DNA of 64,000 nucleotides, from contig CM063505.1 of the NCBI GenBank assembly GCA_032207245.1, positions 169,395,390 to 169,459,389 on the forward strand, in the 5' to 3' direction. How positions within the stretch are numbered: position 1 is the first letter of the stretch; every line of letters starts with the position of its first letter. Below the pieces are notes generated by a model. That model searched no databases, had not been told where the DNA came from, and saw only the letters and a program-made list of their open reading frames with translations. Below are positions 35,730-48,800 of this stretch, one piece after another. The translations under genes were made by a program, and so were the position numbers. Origin of the DNA: Pardosa pseudoannulata (lineage: Eukaryota > Arthropoda > Arachnida > Araneae > Lycosidae).

Positions 35730-35759
35730 TAGTTCGGGGCCGGTTGGTCCCTGGACGAT

Positions 35760-35819
<60 letters not shown>

Positions 35820-36140
35820 ATATGGGCGAGACTCATTCAAAATCACAACACAGTTTATTTCTGGTAAGAAACATGAAATCCGTACAACAGGCAAACCCTT
35901 TACAACTTCGAGCACACAGACAATGTGATCCCGCACACACACTTTTCAAGTTGGGATTCCTAAGGTAAAAAGACTACGAATAATCCATAAGTACAATTGA
36001 TCACGTGATACAAAATACCCATGTTTAAAGAGAACGCGCTAACTATTGGCTAAAGTAGTACAGACATAGGCTGGATTAAGTCAATAGCGTGTCTGGTGGG
36101 AAAAATCAGAATTACCGCGCCAGCCCCGAACGTACTTTAT
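35730..36140 (-). mobile_element. Possible LTR or DNA-element remnant, split by a (TA)n run
   Basis: GTTCGGGGCCGG near 35730 and, reversed, GTTCGGGGCTGG near 36130 look like terminal inverted words. On the minus strand AATAAA (35859-35854) is followed by TGTGTTGTGATTTTGAATGAG and ends ATATTACA at the (TA)n run (35763-35817), which resembles an LTR end. The interior is GC-richer than the flanks. Class uncertain. Confidence 0.35.
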
Positions 36141-36948
36141 GAACAAAAGTTAAATTAATATTAAATTAATATTAAAATACGTAAATAAGGTATTTTAATA
36201 TTACACACACACACACACATATACATATATATATTAAATTTTATAGATTTATTTAAGGAATCGTAAATTTCATTCTATAAAAGTGATGACGAAACAATCA
36301 CTCGCGGTTTAGTCACTGACCCACAAAGGCTTTTTTAAATAACCTATTGATTTTAGAAGCTCATTTTAATATCACAAACAGGAAAATAGACCATCGAAAA
36401 TAATATGGCATGTGAGTCAAAAACCTAATGTTTAATGGATTTTGTAATATATAGAAGCATAATCTCCTAAATGAATTGACATATAATGTTTAGATGTAGA
36501 TGGAGAAACTATTTAAGACTTTTTCCGGCCTATTCAGACCTGAACTAATGTAATGCATTTAGTTTCTTATACTCTGTTTCGAGCTTACACTATCTGTTCT
36601 ATGGATATCAGAAGATTAAAAATAATGAGAAGTTAAGCACAGAAAAAAGGATTTGATATTTTTGCAGTGTTTTAGACTGTATTGTGTTTTTTAGTGATTT
36701 AAATCAGATATTCACAACAGCCAGTATATGTGACTAGCTAACGGATGTTCACAAATGCTAGTACGTTAGTCATTATAAACCGATACGGCAGATATGCAAC
36801 GCAGTACGTAGTATGAGTTTATGTAAATATGGTTAGGTAGTGAATAAAACTGGGTTGTGCGAAAGAATCTAGACATATGTGGAGTAAAGCTCACATGCCC
36901 GCTATCAAAAATGTGATAAGAAAGACTGTGTATTCAGTAATTTTTTTT
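36140..36948. other. Non-coding stretch
   Basis: Includes a short (AC)n run at about 36204-36220. No gene is seen. Confidence 0.5.
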
Positions 36949-37496
36949 AACCCTTTCCTGTGACGCCCGAATTCAGTTTGTACAACTCAAATACGGCAAT
37001 TTTGGAATGCCCGGGCCCTGCGATAGGGAAAGAGAACAGTATTTAAACAGTATAGTTCATCTAATGCATATTAAATTTGCCATTTTCTCAATAGATAGAA
37101 ATGCTTTCCCTCCAAAAGTTTGGCAGTTTCGTGCCATTTGTCACTATTTCTCGGAGACTGTAAAAAGGATTTGTGAAATGCAAAGGAATGTGAGGGATGT
37201 GGAATTCATAACAGTTGATATAGATAATACTATTGTTGTATTAGTTTATTATATTTATCCAGAAAAATATGCCATTTGATTTATTTTGCTGTAATTTCAG
37301 CAAAAGTAACTGTAATCCGTTAACATTTCCTATATCTGTGAAAATATAAGAAACATAGTAGTTACTTCTTTAAAGATTTTTTTATAAATAATCAATTTCT
37401 AACTTTTTGATGATAATAACGAAAAAAATTAAAGAGAAAATAAAAATTTCCATTTTTCACGTTTTTCTCAAATATATTCCACAGGTAAGGGGCTAA
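36949..37496. mobile_element. Possible piggyBac-like MITE
   Basis: The left end TTAACCCTTTCCTGTGACG and the reversed right end TTAGCCCCTTACCTGTGGAA are similar, with TTAA intact on the left and changed on the right. A 90-codon frame inside (37007-37279) has no domain I recognise. Identification rests on the ends only. Confidence 0.35.
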
Positions 37497-37499
37497 GGA

Positions 37500-39165
37500 T
37501 ATTATGACCAACTAATTAGAATTTATTATTAACAATGGTATTTGACTTGAAACAAGAGATTATTAAAAATTGAGTGGAAGACCATTTAAAATTTCCGCAA
37601 TTCATAGAAGCAAAGTCAGTAAAATTTGAAAGTTGAATCATCTAATGCGGAATTTTAGGGATATGTAGTACTACGACTGCATCGAATTGAGATCAGCCAA
37701 TATGAACGAGTTTCTAATTACTGAAAGGAAAATCATTATATTAGGATCGATTTTTGAAGATTCCACATTGTGCTTTTTAATTTCTTCGAAAGCTGATAAT
37801 GAAAAATAATGAAACATGCTGAAATAAAGACATGTAGTAATGAAGATATATACGTCTTCACCACAGCAAAGCTGCAAGATGCAATAAGTTAATTAAAATG
37901 CAAGTTTAAAACCTAAATTCTTTATGTATTGTATCACATAAATCTTTTCAAAGTTGTGACTTTGTGAATTTGATTGTATTAATGTGAAAAGATATATTTC
38001 AGTGGAAAAGAATATGTAGCTACAAAAGTCCGGATAAGGAAAACTTCTCAATTCTGGTTTGATTACTTTATAAACATTGAACTTTATAAACGTTGATTTT
38101 TTTTTATAAACATTGAAGCAAACGGATAAACGTAGCTTTCAAATTATTCGAGTTTATTTCATTAGGGATTTCTTAAAAATTTTAATACTAAAAGACTAAA
38201 TAAATAACAATCACTTACAGTAATTAATAAACAAAATGCTACGGAAAGAACAACCCACAACACAATTATAATTTAAAATATCAAATTAAGTTATCTGCAT
38301 TTCCTAGGAATAAACTCATTATTCTAAGCCCCTTTCATGTACTTATTGATTGCCAAGAAAAAGTTTAAATAAAAGAAATAGAATGAATCTGTTAAACACA
38401 TTTTTGTGTTTTAAAAGATTTGTAGCTACGGTAAGTGCAATTTCACCAAGCATAATTAATTTTAATTACAACTGTCCGTAATATATCAGCAATTTTTATT
38501 CAAGTACATATAACTTTTTCGTCTGGAATGACTACTGAATTTCACAGCACTGACAGAAATTCGCAAACTTTAATCCAGTATCACTGTAATCATAACTCAA
38601 ATATAAAATTTAAGCTATGTAATAATTTTAAAGATTTTAAAATCTTATAATTTCTGGATATATAACATTCTCTTATACATCCTCGGAATACAGTTTTCAA
38701 GGAAAAAAAGTATCCTGTTAGAATATTTTTGAGTTGAAATTTATTTATTTAATTTAATTACTTTATAATTCTAAAATTCATAAATAGGTCAGAATAACTT
38801 TTTTTCTCCTGAAAGTTTAAAATTTACGCTTTTCAAAATAGTATTTTAATATTATATTCTAATATGATATAAAATGTTAAAATTAACTTTAAAGAAACTT
38901 ATTATACACGCATTTTAAGCATCTTAATGCCAGTCAGTGGAAAATTTGTACTATCAAAAAAAAAAAAAAAAAAATCAGTGAAAAATTTGTATTATTAAAA
39001 AAAAAAGTTTTCTTTACAAGAAATTCAGAACATTTCTTCAAGGTCACTATTATTTAAAATTTAAGGTTCATTGCCAATGATCATCTTTTGGGATAAGCAA
39101 AAATATATATCACGAATTCTTAAACTAATAACGAAACAAAAAAGGTCAAATAACATCTTTGAATA
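37500..39165. other. Diverged flank of the tandem gene array
   Basis: No gene is seen. Words such as TAACTTTTTCGTCTGGAATGA (about 38511) resemble the block TAACTTTTTTGTTTGAAATGA in the later units (about 44470), so this is probably an older, diverged intergenic copy. A poly-A/T patch lies near 38955-39006. Confidence 0.45.
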
Positions 39166-39170
39166 AAATA

Positions 39171-39356
39171 TTTATTAAAATGATTATCACATGCAAGCTT
39201 TCAATAAATAAGTAAATAAATAAATCCATAAAATAATATATCAGATTAAAAAAATAAAATGAAGCTTGACAATATACATATGGTTTTGATGAATGTAGAT
39301 CACTTCAATGTTATCACAATGCAGCAAAAAGTTTTGTTTATAAAACATTTTTCATT
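39171..39356 (-). promoter_or_regulatory. 3' UTR of gene A: ATTTA run and poly(A) signal
   Basis: Overlapping ATTTA words lie at about 39227-39203 on the minus strand (one unit changed to ACTTA), with AATAAA at 39176-39171. Confidence 0.55.
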
Positions 39357-39923
39357 TTAATTAATACCTTTCATCCGAATAACACCAGAATTCTTCACTG
39401 TGACTAAAAGCGGATTATTACCTCTAACACAAGCCACACTTATGGTCTTCCATTCAGTTCTATAGAAGGACGTCAAGTTGTCGTTTTCATATTTCATTAA
39501 CACAGGAATATTATACCTGACTTCTTCACACTTCACTTTTCGTTGGTTTCTAATGAGGATGGGAGTATTTCTCCAAGAATTTTCACATTCCATGTTTGGT
39601 AGCACTTGAGGAATTCTGTCGATCTGAATATCAAACTGCCATCTACTTTTGCACGCTTCATCTCCGGCCAGTCCAATTTCAATGTCATTAAAACACATAC
39701 TTGACTCTTTTTTATTATGTATATTCACCCAAGGTAAGTCAATTGGTTTTCTTCTGTTGTCAATTACTTCTTGTAATCCGAAAGATTCAACAGATGTACT
39801 ATGGACTCCGTGCTCTGATTTTCGGAAGTCCTGGATGGACTGTTCAGTTAAATGTGTTGGAAAGGCAAAGGCACAAACTGTCAACCACAGCAAAATCTCC
39901 ACAAAAATTGTTAATATAGCCAT
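39357..39923 (-). CDS. Secreted IL-17-like protein, array gene A
   Basis: Encodes 188 residues: signal peptide 1-20 (ends C-A-F-A), a Ser/charged stretch 21-70, then the five-cysteine domain with Cys 77, 91, 113, 132 and 165. Trp 95, I-D-R-I-P-Q-V-L-P-N-M-E-C and C-E-E-V-R-Y-N-I-P-V-L are intact, and the sequon N-L-T lies at 149-151. It differs from B-E in R-G-N-N after the last Cys and in a final Asn instead of Lys. No intron. The start is fixed by the family alignment and by a TATA box 78 bp upstream. It has the oldest-looking intergenic flank of the array. Confidence 0.88.
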   Translation of the reverse strand: MAILTIFVEILLWLTVCAFAFPTHLTEQSIQDFRKSEHGVHSTSVESFGLQEVIDNRRKPIDLPWVNIHNKKESSMCFNDIEIGLAGDEACKSRWQFDIQIDRIPQVLPNMECENSWRNTPILIRNQRKVKCEEVRYNIPVLMKYENDNLTSFYRTEWKTISVACVRGNNPLLVTVKNSGVIRMKGIN

Positions 39924-40000
39924 TTGTATGATAAACGATGAGCAGTAGCTACAATGATTTCGATCTGTAAATCAAGTGTGAATAACCGTTCTATTTTACA

Positions 40001-40041
40001 GTATTTATACAATTCAAAAAGTAGTTTAATCGGGGAATTTT
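40001..40041 (-). promoter_or_regulatory. Promoter of array gene A
   Basis: GTATAAATAC reads at 40010-40001 on the minus strand. GGGGAATTTT on the plus strand (40032-40041) is the kB-like site, 22 bp upstream. Confidence 0.6.
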
Positions 40042-40437
40042 AGGAAATGCCGAAAGATATCTTAACGTTGTTAATATTACGATTACATGATAGGAAAGAA
40101 AAACCAACTTTTATCTTTTTGTTTTGGGTATCTTTTTTATCTCTCAGAATAACATGAATGAAAAGTGTAAACTGTGGGAAAAAATGCAATGATATTTAGG
40201 TTTCACTCACCGTGTTTTGGTAAAATAGGAAAAATAACGGAGTGCATGTATGGGGCTTTTTTGAATGTTTCAAAGAAAATTATTGAAAAATTATTCTACA
40301 ATCAAAGTATAATCTTTTGAATATTTTTTAATAAATCTGACTTATGTTTTCATTTGAGAGAATATTAGACACACGAATAAAGGAAAATAATTTCTTTTAG
40401 CACTCTCTTAAGCATTCTTTATCATTTACTTTTGCAT

Positions 40438-41345
40438 TGTATTACTTTAACTTTTTCAACTGTAATATAACTTAAGTGTTTATTGTTGAATGTGATTATT
40501 TATTATAACCTTTTACAGTTGTAAAACATAAAACTAGTTGCTGGAAAATTTAACTTCTTTTTTATATTCTATTCAGATAATGCCAGAATAAGTAGGATAA
40601 TATCGTTTGTTCAATTTGAATTAATATCATGGTTTTTCAATCTGTTGGATCAGGTAGTGAGCAACAAGCCTATATTTAATTAATCGGTGGAACAAGAAAT
40701 TAACATTTTTTTTTCAAAATGAATTTAACACTTCCTTTATAAAACCCATAGGTTCCCAGTGGGTGTTACTGCCCATCAATGTGCACTGAATTAACTGTAA
40801 ACACCATTAGAGTGGTAGTAAATTTAGCAGCAAATGGGAGGGGCATTCAGGGTGTCCAGGGGGTGGGATGTTGTAAGTAATATCTCTAATACATGATAGC
40901 TATAAAAACAATCACTAAATGAATAAAATGATATTTACCGTAATGAATAAGATTTTATTCTGAATTATAAATTTCGTGAATTCCACTATGGGCGTCCCGT
41001 ATGATACAATATAGAAATTTAAATTGCAATTTCTTCATTGTATCAGTACAGTATCGAGTATACTATTTAAGAAAAGTAACATTAATGAGCGTACGAAATA
41101 TGTTCATAAATTGAACCCCGACAGTGACAAACTGCTTAAAGTCCACCAGCCTCAATTAACAACTTAACTATTTATTTCTTAACTTTATGATTATCTATGT
41201 TTTTAATAGAGAACGTTTTACTAAATTTCATGGACATTGTAATTAATTTCTAACGTATGATTCTTAATAAATTGATAGGTAGATAAAATAGATGTAGATG
41301 ATCTGAAGTAATATTTTAATTTTGGGAATAATTAAGAACTATATA
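40438..41345. other. About 900 bp found in unit A only
   Basis: Units B and C run directly from TTTTGCATT to ATAGGTGGTG, whereas unit A has this extra sequence. It contains TTAACACTTCC near 40728, reminiscent of a piggyBac end, but no matching second end was found. No coding frame is seen. It is either an insertion in A or a deletion in the ancestor of B and C. Confidence 0.55.
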
Positions 41346-43567
41346 ATAGGTGGTGTTCGAATAATGTTTTCACTTATGATGCGAACAGTAATTCAGAAAA
41401 GATCAGTAAGCTCATTTCTACTCTATAACTAATATACTCTCATTTAAATGTTATTATCCTCATTTAAAGGCTTCTTATACTTATTTAAGGGCTCACAAAA
41501 TTCAAGAATTTCTTCAAGAATTTTGATTTTTCAGTTTTTTTATATTAAACTACAATTGCTTTTGTGCATTTTGGTACCATTCTTTATTCGAAATTCCAAA
41601 CAGAACTCGAGTAATAATTAAATGTATAGTTACTCTTACACAGTTAAAAAGAAGCATTCTTTATTTTCTCATTTTCAAAAATTTTACTATTCAAATTCAC
41701 ATTATGAAATATTTTGAGGAAATTTGGTAGATATATTCACTTTGTTATGTAGAATAACTTATATCTCAAATTAATTGGCGTGTTAAATAATTGTATTTTA
41801 TGTTTGCATATACTTTTAAAAAATATAACTTTTTAAAATAACTTAATCATATTCAATAAAATAGTATTAATTTTGATATAATGCTCCGGTTTGTGGTATA
41901 AGTTCATGATACAATATAATCTTTTTCGTAACAAATGGAATAATGTTCTGGAAATTTATGTATTTTTTTTCTAAATATGAATCAAACTTATCAATATTTT
42001 TAGTATTAAATTTAATTTAAATTTTAATTTTACGGTTTTTTGATTTAAAAAACCGTACATTTTGAATAGTTCAAGCATATATTGGTAAAATTTCATTATA
42101 ATTTGAAGAGTATGTGAGCAGAAAAAAACAATTTGTAACATGTAAAATTTAGCATTCTTTGACAACGTACGACTCCTTAGACCCACCCCTTAAATAAAAT
42201 AAGACACGCAACTGATGAAAAGAACGACGCTGCACTTCATTTTTTAATTTCGCAAGTTGTGATTCATCGTTTGGTATTTGCGTAGCGTTTTAATACCGTT
42301 CTTAATCCGTTCTGGTTGATTCAGCACAAATATAATATGAATATTTTAGGTTTGTAGATAATAACCAATAAATCATAAAAAATAAATACCAATTATAACA
42401 ATATAAATAATTAATTTTGGTTCATTCTTTGCTGTTTTGATTTTGTGTTGCAGTGTGTGCATGATACGTATTTTATTCACTACACTGTTTCTTGTAGTTT
42501 CGTTTGTTTCAATTGATATAAAGGTTAATAATTGATCATATATACCTTCACATATATGAATCATTAATAATTTATGCTAGTTGCTTCTCTACGAACAGTC
42601 GGTCTTAGTTATACAAGTTCTCAATATAAAGGCTATATTTATTTCAAAATTAGTTTTTAGTTTTTTCCTTACCCTGAATATAAAAAATTTCCAAATTAAA
42701 ACAGATTTTTTTTATAAAATAAATAATGCATATTACATAAATACTATGTTTTTCATAAACCTAAATATAAACTAACGAAATCAAAGAACTCCAGTTGGTA
42801 GCATTTGGTGCAAAATCCATGAACTCGAATAACGCTTGCTAGGTAGGGTGCAAGATAATTTAAAAGAACCAAGGTACCTATAAAATATAAATATTAATAA
42901 AATGACATAAATAAAGTGCTAATTAAACTAAATTTTGTATACTTTGTTAATGTTGTCAATAAAATATATTCCAATGTGAAAAAAAAACTAAGAAATGAAA
43001 TTAAAAATAAAGAAATATACTTATTAAAAATTTAATAATAAAATTAATCTTGGTTCAGAAACATTAAAGTTTTTATTATTAAGAAGCACATTTTAAACTC
43101 TATCGCATGGAATAAGTAACGTAAACGTTTTGGTTTTTTATCTTTACAAATTTTCCTAAAAACATCAAATAATCATTATTTTTTCAGAAATTTAAGCATT
43201 TTTTGACTATTTAAACAATTATATGAAAAAAACCTCCTGTGTGAATATAGTTACACCTTTTCGTAAGGGAAAGTAAACTAAATCAGTAAACTAACGTAGG
43301 GATTTTGTATAAAACACCGAAGATGGCCAACTAAGGAAAACCTTATAGTTCAAACATGCTGACGTAAATTTAAAGCCATAAGTCATTAGGGTCCCATAAA
43401 TCTTTCAGGGGTTTATAAATATAAAGTGAATGAAAAAAAATCCGCTTCTCAATTTTTCTATTTTTAACTTCTTATCTAAACTTATCATTGGAACTGCAGT
43501 TCGCAACCTCAAGGAAGTGAACTAACAAATTAAAATTTTGTAATGGTCAATTTAGGAAATTCCGAAC

Positions 43568-43570
<3 letters not shown>

Positions 43571-43605
<35 letters not shown>

Positions 43606-43618
43606 AGAGAGAGAGAGA
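43571..43618. repeat. (GA)n microsatellite
   Basis: About 24 GA units with one TTGA interruption, present in unit A only. Confidence 0.95.
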
Positions 43619-43675
43619 ACTCTATTGGAGGCAGATTTTTAAACACATTTTTTACCCATCTGTTTACTCAGATTT

Positions 43676-43830
43676 TTACTTAATTCTACTGCTAGCTGAT
43701 CTCTGAGTTTTGTCCTGTCCAAATAATAAAGTGGGATCTCTGCAATGATCTGGTAATAAAGGTATTTCGTGACTAAGATGGTGTCTTGGTCTGGCCATGA
43801 CTGTAATCTTCCGTCGTGGACCACGTCTTA
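43676..43830 (-). other. Short frame conserved between array units, function unknown
   Basis: On the minus strand a stop-free frame ends (H/D)-K-T-(Q/E)-R-S-A-(S/N)-S-R-(I/N)-K and contains H-E-I-x-L-L-P-(D/E)-H. The same frame, ending at the same stop, is open in units B (48655-48800) and D (57250-57410). No start codon or splice site stands out and no domain is recognised. It may be a fossil exon or TE piece carried along by duplication. Confidence 0.3.
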
Positions 43831-45064
43831 TTACACACACACACATACATAGAGGAAATTCAATTTTGAAATTAATTATAAAATTTGAAATTGTTTTTTT
43901 CATAATCTGTTGCCTAGTATTTCAATTTATTATGCTATAATGTTTCCGCTTCCAACATCATGGTCACCTCACTGACCATGACACAAGTTACATCATATTA
44001 AAAATAGTTATGCCGGAACACAATGCCGATACAAAATAGCCAGTTTCAATGAAATAATAATGAAATGCTGACACCAAAAATCATCTTCAAGTGTATAATG
44101 AGATACAACTTACGACGAGATTTTCATAACAACCTATCCATACACTTGGAGACATTAGAAAAGAAGGCAAAAGTCATCATTAAGTTAACTAAGTGTTGAC
44201 TCTAACATATTGTAAAGGGATTATTAATTTGAGATTTACCAGAAAATTCTACGTTCATATTTAAAGCACATTTCAAGTACTTGCTAGATGTCTAGAAATT
44301 TCAAGAAAAAATCTGCATAAAAGAATTAGTGGAAAGTAAATTTGAAATTCATATTTTTTAAATAGTAAAGTATTTATAGAAGTTTAAATTGTAAAGTAGA
44401 AGTTCTTCAGTCGTGATTAAATTTTAAGTACTACTCAAAAGAGGATGAAATATTTATTAAATAATATAACTTTTTTGTTTGAAATGACTCATGAACATAA
44501 AAATTAATGCAGAGTTTCTACAGCCATTGCTTAAATGCATAAATTGAGAGTTTTAATAATTTTAAATCATGGAAAGTTTAAAATTTCTATGAAACATTGC
44601 AGTGCACTTCCACTGATTACAGGTTTTTGAAAAAGGGAAATCCTGTGAGGTTTGATTCCTTCAAGTAGAAATTATTTATTCATTTTAAGAATTTTAATTA
44701 TCTTTCTAAAATTTATTATTCGAAATCTTCTATATAGGGATAAACAATTTTTTTAGTATTGCATTTGAATTTCTAATTTTCTTAGACATTTTCTACTATT
44801 CCGTACTATAAAACTTTAAAATGAATATGCAAAAATCTATTCTAAGAGTATGCTATGCATAATAATACAAGTTTGTGAACAATGTATGATATTTAAGAGA
44901 ATAATATCTTCTAAATCATATGAGAATCAGAATATTTTTCAACGTTATTTGAAATGTAAGAATTATTGCTCATGAACATCATTTATGATAAAAAAAAAGC
45001 CTGTATGATGTATTATCAAATTAACATAAAATAAAAAAATCAAATAGCGTCTTTTAATAAAATA

Positions 45065-45233
45065 TTTATTACAATAATTGTCACATGGAAGCTTTCAATA
45101 AATAAATAAATAAATCCATTAAAAATAACATTTCAGATAAAAAAAATTATGTATGACAATATACATGTGGTGTTGATGAACGTACATTAATGTTATCACA
45201 ATGTAGCAAAGAATTCCTTTTATAAAATATTTT
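45065..45233 (-). promoter_or_regulatory. 3' UTR of copy B: ATTTA run and poly(A) signal
   Basis: GGATTTATTTATTTATTTATTG spans 45117-45096 on the minus strand, and AATAAA is at 45070-45065. Confidence 0.55.
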
Positions 45234-45811
45234 TCATTTAATACCTTTCATGGGTAAAACACCAGAATCCTTTACTGCAACTAACAGAGGGTTATTACTT
45301 CTAACACAAGCCACACTTATGGTCTTCCATTCAGTTCTATAGAAGGACGTTGAATTGCCCTTTTCATATTTCATTAACACAGGAATATTATATCTAACCT
45401 CTTCGCATTTCACTTTTGGTTGGTTCCTCCTCAGTATAGGAGCATATCTCCAAGAATTTTCACATTCCATATTTGGTAACACTTGAGGAACTCTGTCTAT
45501 CTGAATATCAAACTGCCATCTAATTTTGCAGGCTTCATCTCCGGCCAGTCCAGTTTCAATTTCAGTAAAACACATACTTGACTCCTTTTTATTATGTATA
45601 TTCATCAAGGTAAGTCGGTTGATTTCCTGCTGTTGCCAATTACTTCTTGTAATCCGAAAGATTCGACAACTGTATTATGGACTTTGAGCTGTGATTTTTG
45701 GAAGTCCTGGATGGACTTTTCAGTTAAATGTGTTGGAAAGGCAAAGGTACAAAGTGTCGACCAGAACAAAACCTGGAACAAAACCTGGAGAAAAGTTGCT
45801 AATATAGCCAT
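45234..45811 (-). pseudogene. IL-17-like copy B, one-base frameshift
   Basis: The signal peptide and N-terminal half (45811 down to about 45605) and the five-cysteine domain (about 45608 to 45234) are in different frames. At 45601-45612 the copy reads TTCATCAAGG, where the sister copies read TTCACCCAAGG, so one base is missing just before the conserved I-H-N-K-K-E-S. Everything on either side matches the family, with all five cysteines and the sequon intact. A 12-base tandem duplication (about 45770-45795) doubles the residues Q-V-L-F in the signal peptide. Promoter and 3' UTR are intact. It is either a very young pseudogene, a polymorphism or a sequencing/assembly error. Confidence 0.85.
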
Positions 45812-45887
45812 TTCGATGAGAAACGATGATCAGTAGCTACAATGATTTCGATTTGCAAACAAGTGTGAGTAACTGCTCTAGTTTACT

Positions 45888-45929
45888 GTATTTATACAAA
45901 TCAAAAAGTTGTTTAATTCGGGAAATTTT
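45888..45929 (-). promoter_or_regulatory. Promoter of copy B
   Basis: GTATAAATAC at 45897-45888, 77 bp before the ATG. GGGAAATTTT (plus strand, 45920-45929) lies 23 bp upstream. Confidence 0.6.
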
Positions 45930-48654
45930 AGGAAATGCCGAAAGATATCTTAACGTTGTCAATATTACGATTAAATGATAAGAAAGAAAAACCAACTTTT
46001 ATCTCTTTAATTTTCGTATGTTTTTTTATCTCTCAGGATAACATGAATGAAATGGTTAACCTGTGGGAAAAAATGTAAGGTTATTTAGGTTTCACTCATC
46101 GCCTTTTGGTAAAATAGGGAAAAAACTCACTACATATATGGGACTTTTTTAAATGTATCAAAGAAAATTATTGAAAAATTATCCTACACTCAATGTGTAA
46201 TCTTTTGAATAATTTTAACAAATCTGGCGTATGTTTCCATTTGTGAGAATATATTAGGCAAACAAATAAAAGAAAACGATTTCCTATAGCACACTCTTAA
46301 GCATTCTTTATCATTTACTTTTGCATTATACAAATAGGTGGTGTTCGAATAATTTTTCACTTATAATGGGGATGATGGGTCAGAAAAATCGTGAATCTCT
46401 GATGTAATCTATACCTAATATATTCCCATTTAAATGTTATTATCCTCATTTAAAGGCTTCTTATAATTAATTAAGGTGTCACAAGACTGAAGGATTTGCT
46501 AAAGGATTTTGATTTTTCAATTTTTTTTGTATTAAACTACAATTGCTTTTGTGCATTTTGTTACCATTCTTTATTCGGAATTACAAACAAAAGTCGAGTA
46601 ATGATTAAATGTATAGTTACTCTTACGCAGTTAAAGAGGAGCATTTTTATCTTTAACTGCATTTTTCTCATCTTCTAAAATTTTACACTTGAAATTTATA
46701 TTATGAAATATTTTGAGGAAATTTAGTAGATATATTCACTTTGTTATGAAGAACAACTTATGTCTCAAATTTATTGGCCTATTAAATAATTGTATTTTAT
46801 GTTTGCATATACTTTTAAAAAAAGACAACTCTTTAAGTTATCTTAATCATATTCAATAAAAAAGTATTAATCTTGATATAATGCTCCGGTTTGAGGTATA
46901 AGTTCAAGATACAACATATTCTTTTTTCGTAACAAGTGGAATTTTGTTCTTGAAATTTATATATATTTTTTCTAAATTTGAATCAAACTTATCAATATTT
47001 TTTGTATTAAATTTAATTTAAATTTTAATGATCTAAAAAAAACGCACATTTTGTATAGTTGAAGTATATATTGGTAATAATTTCATTATAATTTGAAGAG
47101 TATGGGAGCAGAAAAAATAATAATTTGTAACATGTAAAATTAAACATTCTGTGAGAAAGTACGACTCCTTAGACCCACCCCTTAAATAAAATAAGATACG
47201 CAACTGATGAAAAGAACTGAGCTGCACTTCATTTTTTAATTTCGCAAGTTGTGATTCATCGTTTGGTATTTGCGTAGCGTTTTAATACCGTTCTTAATCC
47301 GTTCTGGTTGATTCAGCTCAAATATGAATATTTTAGGTTTGTAAATAATAGCCAATAAAGCATAAAAAATAATTACCAATTATAATAATGTAAGTAATTA
47401 GTTTTGGTTCATTCTTTGCTGTTTTGATTTTGTGTTGCAGTATGTGCATGATACGTATTTTATTCACTACACTGTTTCTCGTAGTTGCGTTTGTTTCAAT
47501 TGATATAATGGTTAATAATTGATCATATATTCCTTCAGCTATAGGAATCATTAACAATTTATGCTAGTCACTTCCCTACGAACAGTCGGCCTTAGTTATA
47601 CATCTTCTCAAAGAAAAGGCTATATTTATTTCAAAATTAGTTTTTAGTTTTTTCCTTATCCGGAATATAAACAATTTCCATATTAAAACAGATTTTTTTT
47701 ATAAACTAAATAATGCATATTACATAAATACTATGTTTTTCATAAACCTAAATATAAACAAACGAAATGAAAGAACTCCAGTTGGTAGCATTTGGTGTAT
47801 AATCCATGAACTCCATTAACGCTTGCTAGGTAGGGTGCAAGATAATTTAAAAGGAACAAGGTACCTATAAAATATAAATATCAATAAAATAACATAAATA
47901 AAGTGCTAATTAAATTTGTATACTTTGTTAATGTTGTCAATAAAATATTTTCCAATGTGAGAAAAAAAACGAAGAAATGAAATTAAAAATAAAGAAATAT
48001 ACTTATTAAAAATTTAATAATAAAACTAATCGTGGCACAGAAACATTAAAATTTATATTAATAAGAAGAACATATTAAACGTTATCGTATAGATTACGTA
48101 ACTTAAAAGTTTTAGTTTTTTATCTTTACAAATTTTCCTAAAAACATCAAATAATCATTATTTTTTCAGAAATTTAAGCATTTTTTGACTATTTAAACAA
48201 TTATATGAAAAAAACCTCCTGTGTGAATATAGTTACACCTTTTCGTAAGGGAAAGTAAACTAAATCAGTAAACTAACGTAGGGATTTTGTGTAAAACACC
48301 GAAGATGGCCCCCTAATGAAATCGCACTAAACTCTCTGTAATCTGATAGTACAAACATGCTGACGTAAATTTATAGCCAAAAACCATTAAAACCTAATAA
48401 ATCTTTCATGGATTTACAAATATAAAGGAAAAGAAAAAAATCCTTTTCTCTACTTCTCCCTTTTTAACCCCTTATCTAAACTTACCACTGGGATTACAAT
48501 TCGAACCCTAAAGGAAATGGACTAACCAAAGAAAATTTTATAGTGCCCTAGTCCTCAATTTAGGAAATTCCGAACAAAAAGAAGTACTCTAGTGGACACA
48601 GAATTCTAAACAGATTTCGACCTATATTTTTTACTCAGCTGTTTACGCAGATTT

Positions 48655-48800
48655 TTACTTAATTCTACTGTTAGCTGATCTCTGAGTTTTGTCCATTTCA
48701 AATAATGAAGTGGGAGCCCTATAATGCTCTGGCAATAAAACTATTTCGTGACTATGGTGTATTGTTAAGGCCATGATTGTAATCGTCCTTGTAGACCACG
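48655..48800 (-). other. Unit B copy of the conserved short frame
   Basis: Same frame and stop as at 43676-43830, with H-E-I-V-L-L-P-E-H and D-K-T-Q-R-S-A-N-S-R-I-K. Function unknown. Confidence 0.3.

Noticed and set aside
45234..45811. Intron at the frame break of copy B (the plus strand shows GGTAAGT there)
   Set aside because: The GGTAAGT is on the wrong strand and is part of coding sequence in all copies; a one-base deletion explains the break.
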